This document shows, piece by piece, positions 16,830-25,245 of a DNA stretch of 53,298 nt (position 1 is its first letter; every line of letters begins with the position of its first letter). The stretch spans positions 1-53,298 of the forward strand of contig PLXR01000083.1 in assembly GCA_003151495.1 (NCBI GenBank). Reading direction: 5' to 3'. This stretch comes from Opitutaceae bacterium (GTDB taxonomy: Bacteria > Verrucomicrobiota > Verrucomicrobiia > Opitutales > Opitutaceae). The position numbers and the translations under genes are program-made. A model generated the notes under the pieces. It worked only from the letters and a program-made list of their open reading frames with translations. It was not told the origin of the DNA and ran no database searches.

Positions 16830-17948
16830 ATGTCCTTTAAATCAATTGTTTCGTTATATATTGCAGCTCTTCTACTTGCGGCTCCATTGGCGCGCGCGGA
16901 AGGGAACCGTAAGGTCATCATCGACCAGGACGCCTTCGGGCCCGGAGGAAGCAACCTCCAGGCGATCCTCATGGTGGTCCAGACACCCGGAATAGACGTG
17001 CTCGGGATTACGGTCGAGAGCGGCGACGGCTGGCAGTTGGAGAACGTGGCGCACACGCTTCGGATGCTGGAGCTGATCGGCAGGACCGACATTCCCGTCG
17101 TGACGGGAGCCACCTATCCCTTGGTCAACTCCGAGGAGGAGACCAGGCGATGGGAAAGACTTTATGGGAAGCTCGCCTACAAGGGCGCTTGGATGGATTC
17201 GTGGCCGTCCTACAATACCGCCAACAGGCTCCACTACCACGGGCCGGGGGTGGTCCCGCCCCTAGAGGAGGGCGAGCCGTCCACCAAGGCGGCGCCGGGG
17301 ACCGCCGCCGACTTCTTGGTCGCGAAGGTGCGCGAGTTCCCGGGGCAGGTCTCCATTCTCGCCATGGGCCCATTCACGAACCTCGCGCTCGCCTGCCGCC
17401 TGGACGACGGGTTCGCCGCGCTCGCCAAGGAACTCGTATTCATGGGGGGCAGCTTCAACCCGGATGCGTCCAGGGTCGACGAGTTCTCGATGCAGTTCAT
17501 CCACAGCCCGAGGGTCGAATTCAACAGCCGATGGGACCCGGAGGCCGCGAGGATAATGCTTCACGCCGGCTGGAGGAGGATCACCGTCGTCCCGCTCGAT
17601 GCCACGGTCGACACGAAGTTCACTCCCGCCGTGGCATCGAGGGCCTCCGAAGGATCCGACACCCCGGCTGCAAGGTACGTGGCCAAGTACGCCCAGACGG
17701 GATTCCCCATGTGGGACGAGGTGGCCTCCGCGGTCCTGATCGATCCGGCTATCACCCGCCACACCGACCGGATCTCCATGGACATAGATATCGACCACGG
17801 GCCCAACTACGGCGCCACGCTCAGCTGGCCCCTTGGGGGCGGCCCGGGCCTCGGAGAGCCCGCGGTGGAGGTCGTGAGGGCGGTCGACGTCCCGCGCCTG
17901 GAGGCGCTCTTTGTCGAGGCGGTGCGACGCACCCCCACCCCTCGCTGA
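16830..17948 (+). CDS. Secreted nucleoside hydrolase-like protein with altered metal site
   Basis: A 372-residue member of the inosine/uridine-preferring nucleoside hydrolase fold, which cleaves the N-glycosidic bond of ribonucleosides. I place the start at the ATG at 16830 because it gives a clean signal peptide (SIVSLYIAALLLAAPLARA-E); the frame is open from 16782. The mature protein begins EGNRKVIIDQDAFGPGG. The family's calcium site is normally DxDPGxDDA. Here the first two Asp are kept (residues 33 and 35) but the DD pair is replaced by Gly/Ser/Asn. LGITVESGDGW, the AMGPFTNLALA motif (about 178-188) and FMGGSF are conserved. The enzyme therefore belongs to a variant clade and its substrate or activity may differ. 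A periplasmic purine/pyrimidine salvage role is possible. It converges on ettA with a 6-base gap. Confidence 0.82.
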   Translation: MSFKSIVSLYIAALLLAAPLARAEGNRKVIIDQDAFGPGGSNLQAILMVVQTPGIDVLGITVESGDGWQLENVAHTLRMLELIGRTDIPVVTGATYPLVNSEEETRRWERLYGKLAYKGAWMDSWPSYNTANRLHYHGPGVVPPLEEGEPSTKAAPGTAADFLVAKVREFPGQVSILAMGPFTNLALACRLDDGFAALAKELVFMGGSFNPDASRVDEFSMQFIHSPRVEFNSRWDPEAARIMLHAGWRRITVVPLDATVDTKFTPAVASRASEGSDTPAARYVAKYAQTGFPMWDEVASAVLIDPAITRHTDRISMDIDIDHGPNYGATLSWPLGGGPGLGEPAVEVVRAVDVPRLEALFVEAVRRTPTPR

Positions 17949-17954
17949 CGGGCG

Positions 17955-19643
17955 TCAGGTCCTCGTGAGGCGACGGTATTTCATGCGGTGCGGCTGGTCC
18001 GCATCCTTGCCGCGGCGCCGGCGGAAGTCCTCGATATAGCTGGAGTAGTTGCCCGCGAACCACTGGGCCGTGCTCTCCCCCTCGAACGCCAGGATGTGGG
18101 TCGCCACCCGGTCGAGGAACCACCGGTCGTGCGAGACCACGACCGCGCATCCCGCGAAGTTCTCGAGGGATTCCTCGATCGCGCGGATCGAGTTGATGTC
18201 CAGGTCATTTGTCGGCTCGTCGAGCAGGATCAGGTTCGCGCCCGACTTGAGGAGGCGCGCAAGGTGGACCCGGTTGCGCTCCCCTCCGGAGAGTATTCCC
18301 ACCTTCTTCTGCTGGTCGGGGCCGGTGAACCCGAACTGGGCGCAGTAGGCGCGGGCGTTCACCTCGCGTCCCCCCATCCTCAGGATCTCCTCCCCCCCGC
18401 TTATCGCCTCGTAGATCGTCTCGTTGCCGGGGAGCGAGTCCCGGGACTGGTCGACGTGGGCGATCTTGACCGTGTCTCCAATCCGGAGCGTCCCGCCGTC
18501 GGGCTTCTCGGCCCCCGTGATGAGCCTGAAGAGCGTCGTCTTTCCCGCGCCGTTGGGCCCAATGACGCCCACGATGCCGCCCGGCGGCAGCGAGAAGGTC
18601 AGGTTCTCGAATATGAGATTCTCGCCGTAGGCCTTGGAGAGCCCCTTTGCGTCCACGACCAGCGTGCCGAGCCTGGGGCCGGGCGGGATCAGGATCTCGT
18701 AGTCCCGTTCCTTCTCGGCTGTGTTCTCCTTGAGCATCGACTCGTAGGCCGTGATGCGCGCCTGCGACTTGACCCGCCGCGCCGTCGCGGACTTCCGTAT
18801 CCACTCAAGCTCGCGGGCCATGGCCTTCTGCCTTCGGTCCTCCGTCCGCTGCTCGACGGCGAGGCGCTTCTGCTTCTGCTCGAGCCACGACGAGTAGTTG
18901 CCCTTCCACGGGATCCCGTGCCCGCGGTCCAGCTCGAGGATCCACTGCGCCACATTGTCGAGGAAGTAGCGGTCATGCGTCACTGCGATCACCGTCCCCT
19001 CGTATCGGGCGAGGTGCTGCTCGAGCCACTGGACGCTCTCCGCGTCCAGGTGGTTGGTCGGCTCGTCGAGGAGGAGAATGGGGGGCTTTCTAAGGAGCAG
19101 GCGCGCAAGCGCCACGCGCCTTCGCTCGCCTCCCGACAGGCTGTCGACCACCTGCTCGGCGGGCGGGCATCGAAGGGCGTCCATCGCCATCTCAACCTGG
19201 GGGGCCACGTCCCAGGCCCCCAAGGCGTCGATCTTCTCCTGGAGCTCCCCCTGCCGGGTCATGATCGCATCCTTCGCCTTGTCATCGGCTGCGGCGTTGA
19301 GCTCGTCCCAGGTCGCGTCGTACGCGCCGACGAGATCCGTCAGGTGCTTAATCCCCTCCTCCACGCACTCGCGCACCGTCTTGCCTGCGGTCAGCTGGGG
19401 CTCCTGTTCAAGCATTCCGACCTCGTAGCCGGGCTCGATGTGCACGCGCCCCTCTATGTCGGTGTCGCGAAGCGCGAGGATCCTCATGAGCGAGGACTTG
19501 CCCGAGCCGTTGAATCCGAGGACGCCGATCTTCGCCCCGTAATAGAACGAGAGGGAGATGTCCCGGAGGATCTCCTTGCGCTCGATCTTCTTCGAGACGC
19601 CGATCATCGAGAAGATGACCTTGGGCTCTTCGGGTCTTGCCAT
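17955..19643 (-). CDS. ettA: Energy-dependent translational throttle protein EttA (ABC-F ATPase)
   Basis: A 562-residue soluble ABC-F protein with two nucleotide-binding domains and no membrane domain. The first has Walker A GFNGSGKSS (about 43-51), signature LSGGERRRVALARLL and Walker B DEPTNHLDAES. The second has GPNGAGKTT, LSGGERNRVHLARLL and DEPTNDLDINS. The basic linker between them (EQKQKRLAVEQRTEDRRQKA) and the opening KVIFSMIGVSKK are characteristic of EttA, which binds the ribosomal E site and gates entry into elongation according to ATP/ADP. I chose the ATG at 19643; an in-frame TTG at 19655 would add four residues. It lies 48 nt downstream of the DUF748 gene on the same strand. Confidence 0.95.
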   Translation of the reverse strand: MARPEEPKVIFSMIGVSKKIERKEILRDISLSFYYGAKIGVLGFNGSGKSSLMRILALRDTDIEGRVHIEPGYEVGMLEQEPQLTAGKTVRECVEEGIKHLTDLVGAYDATWDELNAAADDKAKDAIMTRQGELQEKIDALGAWDVAPQVEMAMDALRCPPAEQVVDSLSGGERRRVALARLLLRKPPILLLDEPTNHLDAESVQWLEQHLARYEGTVIAVTHDRYFLDNVAQWILELDRGHGIPWKGNYSSWLEQKQKRLAVEQRTEDRRQKAMARELEWIRKSATARRVKSQARITAYESMLKENTAEKERDYEILIPPGPRLGTLVVDAKGLSKAYGENLIFENLTFSLPPGGIVGVIGPNGAGKTTLFRLITGAEKPDGGTLRIGDTVKIAHVDQSRDSLPGNETIYEAISGGEEILRMGGREVNARAYCAQFGFTGPDQQKKVGILSGGERNRVHLARLLKSGANLILLDEPTNDLDINSIRAIEESLENFAGCAVVVSHDRWFLDRVATHILAFEGESTAQWFAGNYSSYIEDFRRRRGKDADQPHRMKYRRLTRT

Positions 19644-19691
19644 TGGCACACTCAAACGGCCCGCGGGCCCGCGGCAAGCCCGGCCGCCGTG

Positions 19692-22600
19692 CTATTGGAA
19701 GCTCAGGCGCACGCGCGGCCCCGGGTTCGCTGCGGCCGGGTCCTGCGCCCGGACAAGGAAAAGGCGGTCGGCGCCTATGTGGCCCTCCCCGGAAAGCCGG
19801 TCGCGCACCCTTTGCGCCCTCGCCGAAGCCAGCGCCGCCAGGTCGTCCGCGGAGACCTCGATCGCCTCCGCGAGCCGTCCCTCCATCTGGTCCTCGGGAA
19901 GGCCGCTTGCGACAGCGGCGGCCACGGACCTATCGTGCTCCGCCACGAGGCGTTCGGCCTCCTTCCTCGCCGCGCTTTCGTCCCGCTCCTTCTGGAATGT
20001 CACCACATAGACGATCCTCTGGATGAGCCCAGGCGGCGGGGCGGGCTGCGGGGCGGCCACCGCGGGGGGGGGCGGCAGCGGAGTCCCAAAGGTGGTGCCC
20101 GGCGGGAATTTCGCGTCGAAGAGATTCTTGACCATCGCGGCGCGCTCCTCCGGTGCGAGCACGAGCTGGTCGGGGGGCGGAAGGTTCCTGTTCTCCGCAC
20201 GACGTGCCTCCCAGACCCGGCGCCGCACCATGCGCTCGAGCTTGGTGCGCCTGAGCGCATAGGCGTCGGCGGCGGGATCGGCCCCCCCCTCTATCCCGAG
20301 GGTCAGCGCGGGCCTGTTCGCCAACGCCTTCGCAAGGGTGTCGAGCTTGGGCAGCTGGTCCGTGAGCAACTCGCTCGATCCCGGAGCAAACTCCTGGTAG
20401 GCGAGCTCCTCGCCCCCTCCCCCGAACATCGAGCCCACGAGCGAGAACGGCGAGACGGCGGCCTTTGTGAGGAGGTTGACGATGACCCTGAGGACGACCT
20501 TCCCCACGCGGAATTCGGGATCGTCCATGCTTCCCTGCACGGGAAGGTCGATGAAGATCTGTCCGTTCGCGTCCTTCAGGAGCGCGACTCCAAGGCGCAC
20601 CGGCAGGCCGGTCGCGACCTTGCTCGCCGTCGCCCTGCCGAAGGTGAACTGGTTTACCGTGACCCTGTTTGTCGCATCCACCTTCGGCCCGTCTACCACG
20701 ACCCTCGAGTCGACCACCAGTTGCCCGCGAGCGAGCTCGAAACCGGCGAACTTCCCCGAGTATGGGCTGAGGGGCACCAGATCCATGCTCTTCACGTCGA
20801 CCTTCAAGTCCACGAGCCTGCGCTGACCGAGGGGATCGAGCTTGCCCGTGATATCAAGGGGCCCGACGCCGCCGACCATCCCATAGAGGTTCACGTCGGC
20901 CCTCGCGGCGTTCTCGGATGAGAGGCCGGAGATCGTTCCGGAGAAGGCGTTGAGTGCCACGTGCACGTTGGGCTCGACCGACTGGTCGGCAAAGCTGAAG
21001 TCTCCTCCGTCTATCGTCACGCGGCCGATGGCTATCCTCGGAAGCGCCCGCGTTGGCGGACCGCTTACACCGGGGACTCCGGCCGGCGCGCCGGCGGAGG
21101 GTGTGAGGGAAGCGAGGTTGACCTTGCCGTCGGGACTTACGACGACCCGGGCATAGGGCTTCGAGAGCTCCACCTGGCCGATTGAGGCGGAGAAACCCGG
21201 GTTGGTGGCCGCGCTCAGCTCCGTCACGGAGAGGCGCGAGAATCCGAGTAGCTCGCGGTCGCGGGCCGAGTCCACGATCCCGAATTTCTGGACGGAAAGC
21301 TCCCCGTTGAACGCGATGGCGGGCTGCCCTCCCGGCAGGGCCGCCTTCAAGGTGCCCGTTTCCGATACAGCGCCCTGGGTGAGGCGGGCGTTGATGAACT
21401 GCTCAATGTAGGGGCTCAGCGGCAGGAGTTCCAGCGAGGCAACGCTCGTCTTCAGGTCCACGGAGGGCTCGGGCCTCAGGGTCGCCGTGCCATCGACCTG
21501 CACCTCGCCCTTGGGGGCCCAGTCAAACGAGAGGTGCAGCGGCATCACCGCCCCGTCGTCGAGCGTGGCGTTCCCGAGCGACAGCCTCACGTTCCCGAGC
21601 GAAAGCCTCGCCCCGCGGGGGACGGCCTCGTCGGCAAAGTCGACCGCGAAGCCACCCAGGGACACCTCCGAGACGAGGATCCTCGGGGCCTGGGCGGACG
21701 CGGCGCGGGCGGGAGAGCCCGCGGCGGGCTGCGCCAGGGAAAGGAGGTTCAGCTGCCCGGACCGGTCCCTCCTTGCGTGGACATGGCCGTCCGAGAGGGT
21801 GACGCTCCCGACCTTTGCGGCCATTGCGACGGCGTCGGCGCTCGCGCCCGACACGTCAAGCGATCCGAGCTCGACAACGCCTAGGCCCGAGGGCTGCTCC
21901 ACAACCCTCAGGCCGCGGACGTGCACCTCGCCCTTGTCGACACCGAGCGCCCGGAGACCGGGGCCGAAGCCGATCTCGTAGCGGCCGCGAGCGGACAGCT
22001 TTCCGTCGACGATCGCGGCTCTGGTCCTCCCCTCGATGTAGGGCATGTATTTCTTGATGACGAGGTCGTCCGCCTCGAAGTCCCCGCGCGACCCGATGGG
22101 ATCGGCCGAGAGGGTGCCGCTCATCGCGAACCGCTCGCCCGCCTCGGTGCGCGCCTCGAAGCTGTAGGGCGCCCCCCGGTCGCCCGCGGTCTGGAAGTTC
22201 GCCAGCGAGAACGTGAGAGGGCCGACCCGGGTCGCAAACGGATGGACAAGCGAGTGATCGCTAAAGTCCACCCGGGCCCCTTCCACCGTCATCGAGGCCA
22301 CGCGGAGCGGCCTATGGGGCCTGGCCTGAGGGGAGCCCGGCGCGGCCGGGCCCGCGAGCTTCGCCAGAAGGTCGGAGAAATTGTAGGAGCCGTCGGGATT
22401 GACCGCGACGGCCGCGTGAAACCCGACAAGCTCGACGTCCCCGAGGACCCAGGCGCCGCCCAGCGAGCGAATCGCGTCGAATCGAACGTAGAGCCGGTCC
22501 CAGCCCAGGAACGAGCCCGACCCGGACTTCTCCCTGATGTCGAAACCCTCAACGGCGACCGAAAGAGCAAAGGGATTGATCCTGACCTTCCCGATCGAGA

Positions 22601-22745
22601 CGGCGCGGCCGAGCTCCGAGGAGAGCCTCTTCTCGCCCTGAGACCTGATCACTCCGGGAAGGACGAGGAATCCCGCGACGGAGTAGGCGAGGATGAGGGC
22701 CGCCGTCGCGATAAACCAGCGACGCCTTCTTCGGGTCCGATTCAT
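19692..22745 (-). CDS. DUF748 AsmA-like membrane-anchored protein
   Basis: A 1017-residue protein with one N-terminal membrane anchor (FIATAALILAYSVAGFLVLP, about 11-30) and a very long periplasmic part. It has the repeated pattern of DUF748/AsmA-like proteins: a first domain VSIGKVRINPFALSVAVEGF, a second LDLKTSVASLELLPLSPYIEQF-like stretch and a third SMDLVPLSPYSGKFAGFEL. The C-terminal region reads ALTLGIEGGADPAADAYALR, followed by a low-complexity proline-rich linker (about 890-915) and a terminal helical segment. AsmA-like proteins form long hydrophobic grooves bridging inner and outer membrane and are implicated in lipid transport. That role here is inferred from the family. No partner gene is recognisable nearby. 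Confidence 0.88.
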   Translation of the reverse strand: MNRTRRRRRWFIATAALILAYSVAGFLVLPGVIRSQGEKRLSSELGRAVSIGKVRINPFALSVAVEGFDIREKSGSGSFLGWDRLYVRFDAIRSLGGAWVLGDVELVGFHAAVAVNPDGSYNFSDLLAKLAGPAAPGSPQARPHRPLRVASMTVEGARVDFSDHSLVHPFATRVGPLTFSLANFQTAGDRGAPYSFEARTEAGERFAMSGTLSADPIGSRGDFEADDLVIKKYMPYIEGRTRAAIVDGKLSARGRYEIGFGPGLRALGVDKGEVHVRGLRVVEQPSGLGVVELGSLDVSGASADAVAMAAKVGSVTLSDGHVHARRDRSGQLNLLSLAQPAAGSPARAASAQAPRILVSEVSLGGFAVDFADEAVPRGARLSLGNVRLSLGNATLDDGAVMPLHLSFDWAPKGEVQVDGTATLRPEPSVDLKTSVASLELLPLSPYIEQFINARLTQGAVSETGTLKAALPGGQPAIAFNGELSVQKFGIVDSARDRELLGFSRLSVTELSAATNPGFSASIGQVELSKPYARVVVSPDGKVNLASLTPSAGAPAGVPGVSGPPTRALPRIAIGRVTIDGGDFSFADQSVEPNVHVALNAFSGTISGLSSENAARADVNLYGMVGGVGPLDITGKLDPLGQRRLVDLKVDVKSMDLVPLSPYSGKFAGFELARGQLVVDSRVVVDGPKVDATNRVTVNQFTFGRATASKVATGLPVRLGVALLKDANGQIFIDLPVQGSMDDPEFRVGKVVLRVIVNLLTKAAVSPFSLVGSMFGGGGEELAYQEFAPGSSELLTDQLPKLDTLAKALANRPALTLGIEGGADPAADAYALRRTKLERMVRRRVWEARRAENRNLPPPDQLVLAPEERAAMVKNLFDAKFPPGTTFGTPLPPPPAVAAPQPAPPPGLIQRIVYVVTFQKERDESAARKEAERLVAEHDRSVAAAVASGLPEDQMEGRLAEAIEVSADDLAALASARAQRVRDRLSGEGHIGADRLFLVRAQDPAAANPGPRVRLSFQ

Positions 22746-22872
22746 GGCCAGAGGCTACGGATGCGAAAAGGGAGCGGCAACAGCTTAGCGAAAAGGGGAC
22801 AGCCGGAGTCGGCGACGGGCGCGGCCTGCATCGCCCGGCAATCAAAAGATCATAGGGCATTGGCGCACACCT

Positions 22873-22881
22873 TGTTATAAT
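22873..22881 (+). promoter_or_regulatory. Candidate extended -10 promoter element
   Basis: TGTTATAAT matches the extended -10 consensus TGnTATAAT exactly and sits in an AT-rich island of an otherwise GC-rich spacer (22746-22956). No good -35 lies 16-18 bases upstream, which an extended -10 can tolerate. It would start transcription about 70 nt before the thioesterase gene at 22957. The rest of the spacer shows no gene. Confidence 0.35.
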
Positions 22882-22956
22882 TCTACCTTAAATAATCCCC
22901 CCGGGAGGCCCCGGCGGCTTTGACGCGGGCCAATAAATCGTCCAGCGTCCCGTTCG

Positions 22957-23418
22957 ATGAAAGCGGTCAAGGTTCCAGCGCTTGAGCTCTTCCTTCACGA
23001 GATGATTCCGCTCGCGAAGGCGATGGGCGTCGGTGTTGAGGTGAGCGATGACCGCGCCCTTGTGCTCACGGCGCCCAAGGAGCAGAACAAGAATTCCCTG
23101 AACACCGCGTTTGGCGGGAGCCTCGTGTCGCTCGCAACCCTCGCGGGGTACGGCGTCGTCTGGGAGCTTATGCGGGGCGAGACCAAGGCGGAGAAGCCGG
23201 TGTGGCACATCGTCGTCAAGGAGAGCCGCGCGGCATACCGGCGGCCCGTGATCGGTGACCTCCGGGCAATCTGCGAGCGCCCGGCCCAGGCGGCCATCGC
23301 CGAGTTCAAGGAGGCGCTCGCCCGCTACGGCAAGGCGAAGCTCAAGCTTCGCGCGGCGATCGTCGAGAACGGCAACGTGGCCGTCGATGTCCACGCTGCG
23401 TTCGTGGTCTCACGCTAG
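22957..23418 (+). CDS. YiiD-C-type hotdog-fold thioesterase
   Basis: A 153-residue single-domain protein with the hotdog pattern of the putative thioesterase (YiiD C-terminal) family: LFLHEMIPLAKAMGVGV at the N-terminus, PKEQNKNSLNTAFGGSLVSL for the central helix (about 48-67), and LKLRAAIVENGNVAVDVHAAFVV at the end. In this family the N-x-x-NTxFGGSL segment contains the probable catalytic and acyl-CoA contact residues. The substrate is unknown. In some relatives this domain is fused to a GNAT acetyltransferase; here it stands alone. It has its own candidate promoter (22873) and converges with the dUTPase gene across a 41-base gap. Confidence 0.85.
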   Translation: MKAVKVPALELFLHEMIPLAKAMGVGVEVSDDRALVLTAPKEQNKNSLNTAFGGSLVSLATLAGYGVVWELMRGETKAEKPVWHIVVKESRAAYRRPVIGDLRAICERPAQAAIAEFKEALARYGKAKLKLRAAIVENGNVAVDVHAAFVVSR

Positions 23419-23459
23419 GGCCCCTGGCCCTCCGGGCAAGGGCTCCGGCCCCCCCACCC

Positions 23460-23831
23460 TCAGATGTGCCTGGAGTCGGATTCGTCCTTCTTCACGTAAC
23501 CCGACTCCTGGCGCTGGAGATTGACCTGGTTCTTCTTCACGTAGGCCTGGAACACGTCGTCGGCGCTCATCCCCAGCGTCTGGGCTATCGAGATCAGGAA
23601 ATGGAACAGGTCGACCACCTCCACCCGGGCGTTCTGCTCGTCGAACTTCTGGTACTTGGCCCACCACTTCCAGGGCACGGAATCAATGAGTTCCGCGATT
23701 TCCTGCTGCATGGCCCGGGTGTAGTTCAGGACCCATTTTGCCTTCTCCTCCTCGGTCGGGGGAGGCAGCACGACGCCGATCCTCCGGTTGAGCGCATCCT
23801 GCATCCTGAAGATCTCCTCGAATTTGTCCAT
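23460..23831 (-). CDS. Dimeric-type dUTPase / all-alpha NTP pyrophosphohydrolase
   Basis: A 123-residue all-alpha protein starting MDKFEEIFRMQDALNRRIG. The segments QQEIAELIDSVPWKWW and VEVVDLFHFLISIAQTLGMS have the ExxE...ExxD metal-binding pattern of the dimeric dUTPase/MazG superfamily, and the KWW following the first helix is typical of the dUTPase_2 branch. The expected reaction is dUTP to dUMP plus pyrophosphate, keeping uracil out of DNA and supplying dUMP for thymidylate synthesis. The frame is open to 24032, but the ATG at 23831 matches the normal family N-terminus. It is divergent from the Arg/Gly-rich gene across 213 bases that hold a G-run at about 23878 and no recognisable gene. 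Confidence 0.85.
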   Translation of the reverse strand: MDKFEEIFRMQDALNRRIGVVLPPPTEEEKAKWVLNYTRAMQQEIAELIDSVPWKWWAKYQKFDEQNARVEVVDLFHFLISIAQTLGMSADDVFQAYVKKNQVNLQRQESGYVKKDESDSRHI

Positions 23832-24044
23832 GGGCGTCAAACGTGCGGTCCGGGCGGGCGGGCGCAAGATGCAATTGGGGGGGGGCCGGGTTCCTCTCTT
23901 TTGGGGTTGCCCCGGGAGGCAAACGGGGCGATTATTGTCCGCTTCGGCATTTGCGTTAGAGCGCTTTCCCATGCGCTCCGCACTGCCGGAGAACCCTGCC
24001 GCTCCCGATTTCCGGTGAGCGCCATAATACAAAACAAAAACACA

Positions 24045-25151
24045 ATGACAGATACAAACACGTCCGGCGCTGCGTTCGCCCCGGCTGCCAACACACAGGC
24101 ACCCGCGACCAGCACCGAGACTCCTGCCGGAACATTCGGCAGCACACGCGGATCGGGCCTTGCCCGCGGAAAGCGCCCGTCGGGCGCTGCGGCCCCGTCA
24201 ACAATCCAGGTGAAGGCTGACTACAAGCCCACGTCCCTGGAGATCATAACGCCTGAGCGCGAGTACAAGAACCCGTTCGCGAGCCCCGAGCCCGCGACCG
24301 CGCCGGCTGAGGAGCCGGCCAAAGTCGAGACACCCGCAGCGGCTCCAGCCGCGCCCGTCCAAGCCGCAGCTGAGCCCGTCGCTGAGCCCGTCGCCGAGCC
24401 GGCGCGGGAGTCCGTGCCGGAGCCGGTGGCCGAGAGGTCGGAGATCCAGATCCTTCCCCCGGCCGAGGCGGTCCGTCCCGCCGTGAGCTGGGAGTCCCCG
24501 TCAGCGAGCCGCCGGGAGCAGAATTCTCCTGAGCGGGAGGACCGTCCCCGTCGAGACGACCGGCCGACGTTCAGGGCGGACCGCAGGGAGGACGCTCCCG
24601 GGGCCCCGAGCTCCGAGGGTGGCGAACCCCGCCGCGACTCGTTCCAGCGCCAGCCCCGCGATCCGCGCGAGGCACGCCAGCCGCGCGACCCGCGGGATGC
24701 CCGCCAACCGCGCGACCCGCGCGAGGCGCGCCAGCCCAGGGACCCGCGGGACTATCCCGAGCGCGAACAGCGGCCCAGGTTTGAGCAGGGCAGGCCGGCC
24801 GAGCGCCCCGCCCCTGAGCCCAAGGGCTTCTTCGGATGGCTGAAGGGCCTGTTCGGGGGTGCAAAACCCGCGGAGGCGCCCGCCCCTGCGGACGCCCCCG
24901 GCGAGCGCTACGGCGGCGGCCAGCGCCCCCGCAGGCGCCACCGTGGCGGACGCGGTTCGGGCGGCGGCCCGGGCTTCCGCGGGGAGAGATCCCCCCAGGA
25001 GGGCGGCCAGCCGCAGGGCGGCGAGCAGGACAACCGCGGGGGTGAACGCTTCGAGGGCGGCAACAGGCGCAGGCGCCACCGCGGCGGACGCGGCCGCGAC
25101 AGGGGCGGCGACAACCAGCCCCAGGGCCAGCAGGGCGGCGGCGCCATCTGA
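24045..25151 (+). CDS. Disordered Pro/Arg/Gly-rich protein, possible RNA binder
   Basis: A 368-residue protein I cannot assign to a known family. The start ATG at 24045 follows an A/C-rich unstructured leader (acaaaacaaaaacaca) without a Shine-Dalgarno. Residues 1-70 are Ser/Thr/Ala-rich; a short ordered-looking element TSLEIITPEREYKNPFASPE follows. Then comes a Pro/Ala/Glu-rich stretch, an Arg/Asp-rich part with four copies of a nine-residue repeat (DNA 24648-24755), a hydrophobic GFFGWLKGLFGG segment, and a C-terminal tail with RRRHRGGRGSGGG and RRRRHRGGRGRDRGG. RGG-type tails commonly bind RNA, so an RNA-associated role is a reasonable guess, no more. It is followed by a hairpin and a strong terminator before murA. 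Confidence 0.75.
   Translation: MTDTNTSGAAFAPAANTQAPATSTETPAGTFGSTRGSGLARGKRPSGAAAPSTIQVKADYKPTSLEIITPEREYKNPFASPEPATAPAEEPAKVETPAAAPAAPVQAAAEPVAEPVAEPARESVPEPVAERSEIQILPPAEAVRPAVSWESPSASRREQNSPEREDRPRRDDRPTFRADRREDAPGAPSSEGGEPRRDSFQRQPRDPREARQPRDPRDARQPRDPREARQPRDPRDYPEREQRPRFEQGRPAERPAPEPKGFFGWLKGLFGGAKPAEAPAPADAPGERYGGGQRPRRRHRGGRGSGGGPGFRGERSPQEGGQPQGGEQDNRGGERFEGGNRRRRHRGGRGRDRGGDNQPQGQQGGGAI
24648..24755 (+). repeat. Four 27-bp in-frame repeats (RQPRDPR-E/D-A)
   Basis: Four consecutive 27-base units at 24648, 24675, 24702 and 24729 encode RQPRDPREA, RQPRDPRDA, RQPRDPREA and RQPRDPRDY. Alternate units are the more similar pair, suggesting that a 54-base unit was duplicated. Confidence 0.9.
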
Positions 25152-25181
25152 CCCGGGGAGACCCCCAAGTTAATACTTGCC

Positions 25182-25205
25182 AATGCGCTCCGCAAGGAGC
25201 GCATT
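25182..25205 (+). other. Perfect 10-bp hairpin with GCAA tetraloop
   Basis: AATGCGCTCC pairs perfectly with GGAGCGCATT across the four-base loop GCAA, a GNRA-type loop that is very stable in RNA. It precedes the terminator hairpin by two bases and lies in the 94-base spacer between the Arg/Gly-rich gene and murA. Confidence 0.7.
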
Positions 25206-25207
25206 CC

Positions 25208-25242
25208 AAGGCGTCCGCTTCACGCGGGCGCCTTTTTCTTTT
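25208..25242 (+). terminator. Rho-independent terminator just before murA
   Basis: The stem AAGGCGTCCGC / GCGGGCGCCTT (one T-G wobble), loop TTCAC, is followed by TTTCTTTTT. It is the only textbook intrinsic terminator I found in the window. The U-tract ends about three bases before the murA start codon. It either ends the upstream transcript or works as an attenuator in the murA leader. Confidence 0.8.
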
Positions 25243-25245
25243 TCC

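Noticed and set aside
17988-20921. 977-codon plus-strand frame
   Set aside because: Antisense to ettA and the DUF748 gene; no recognisable motif.
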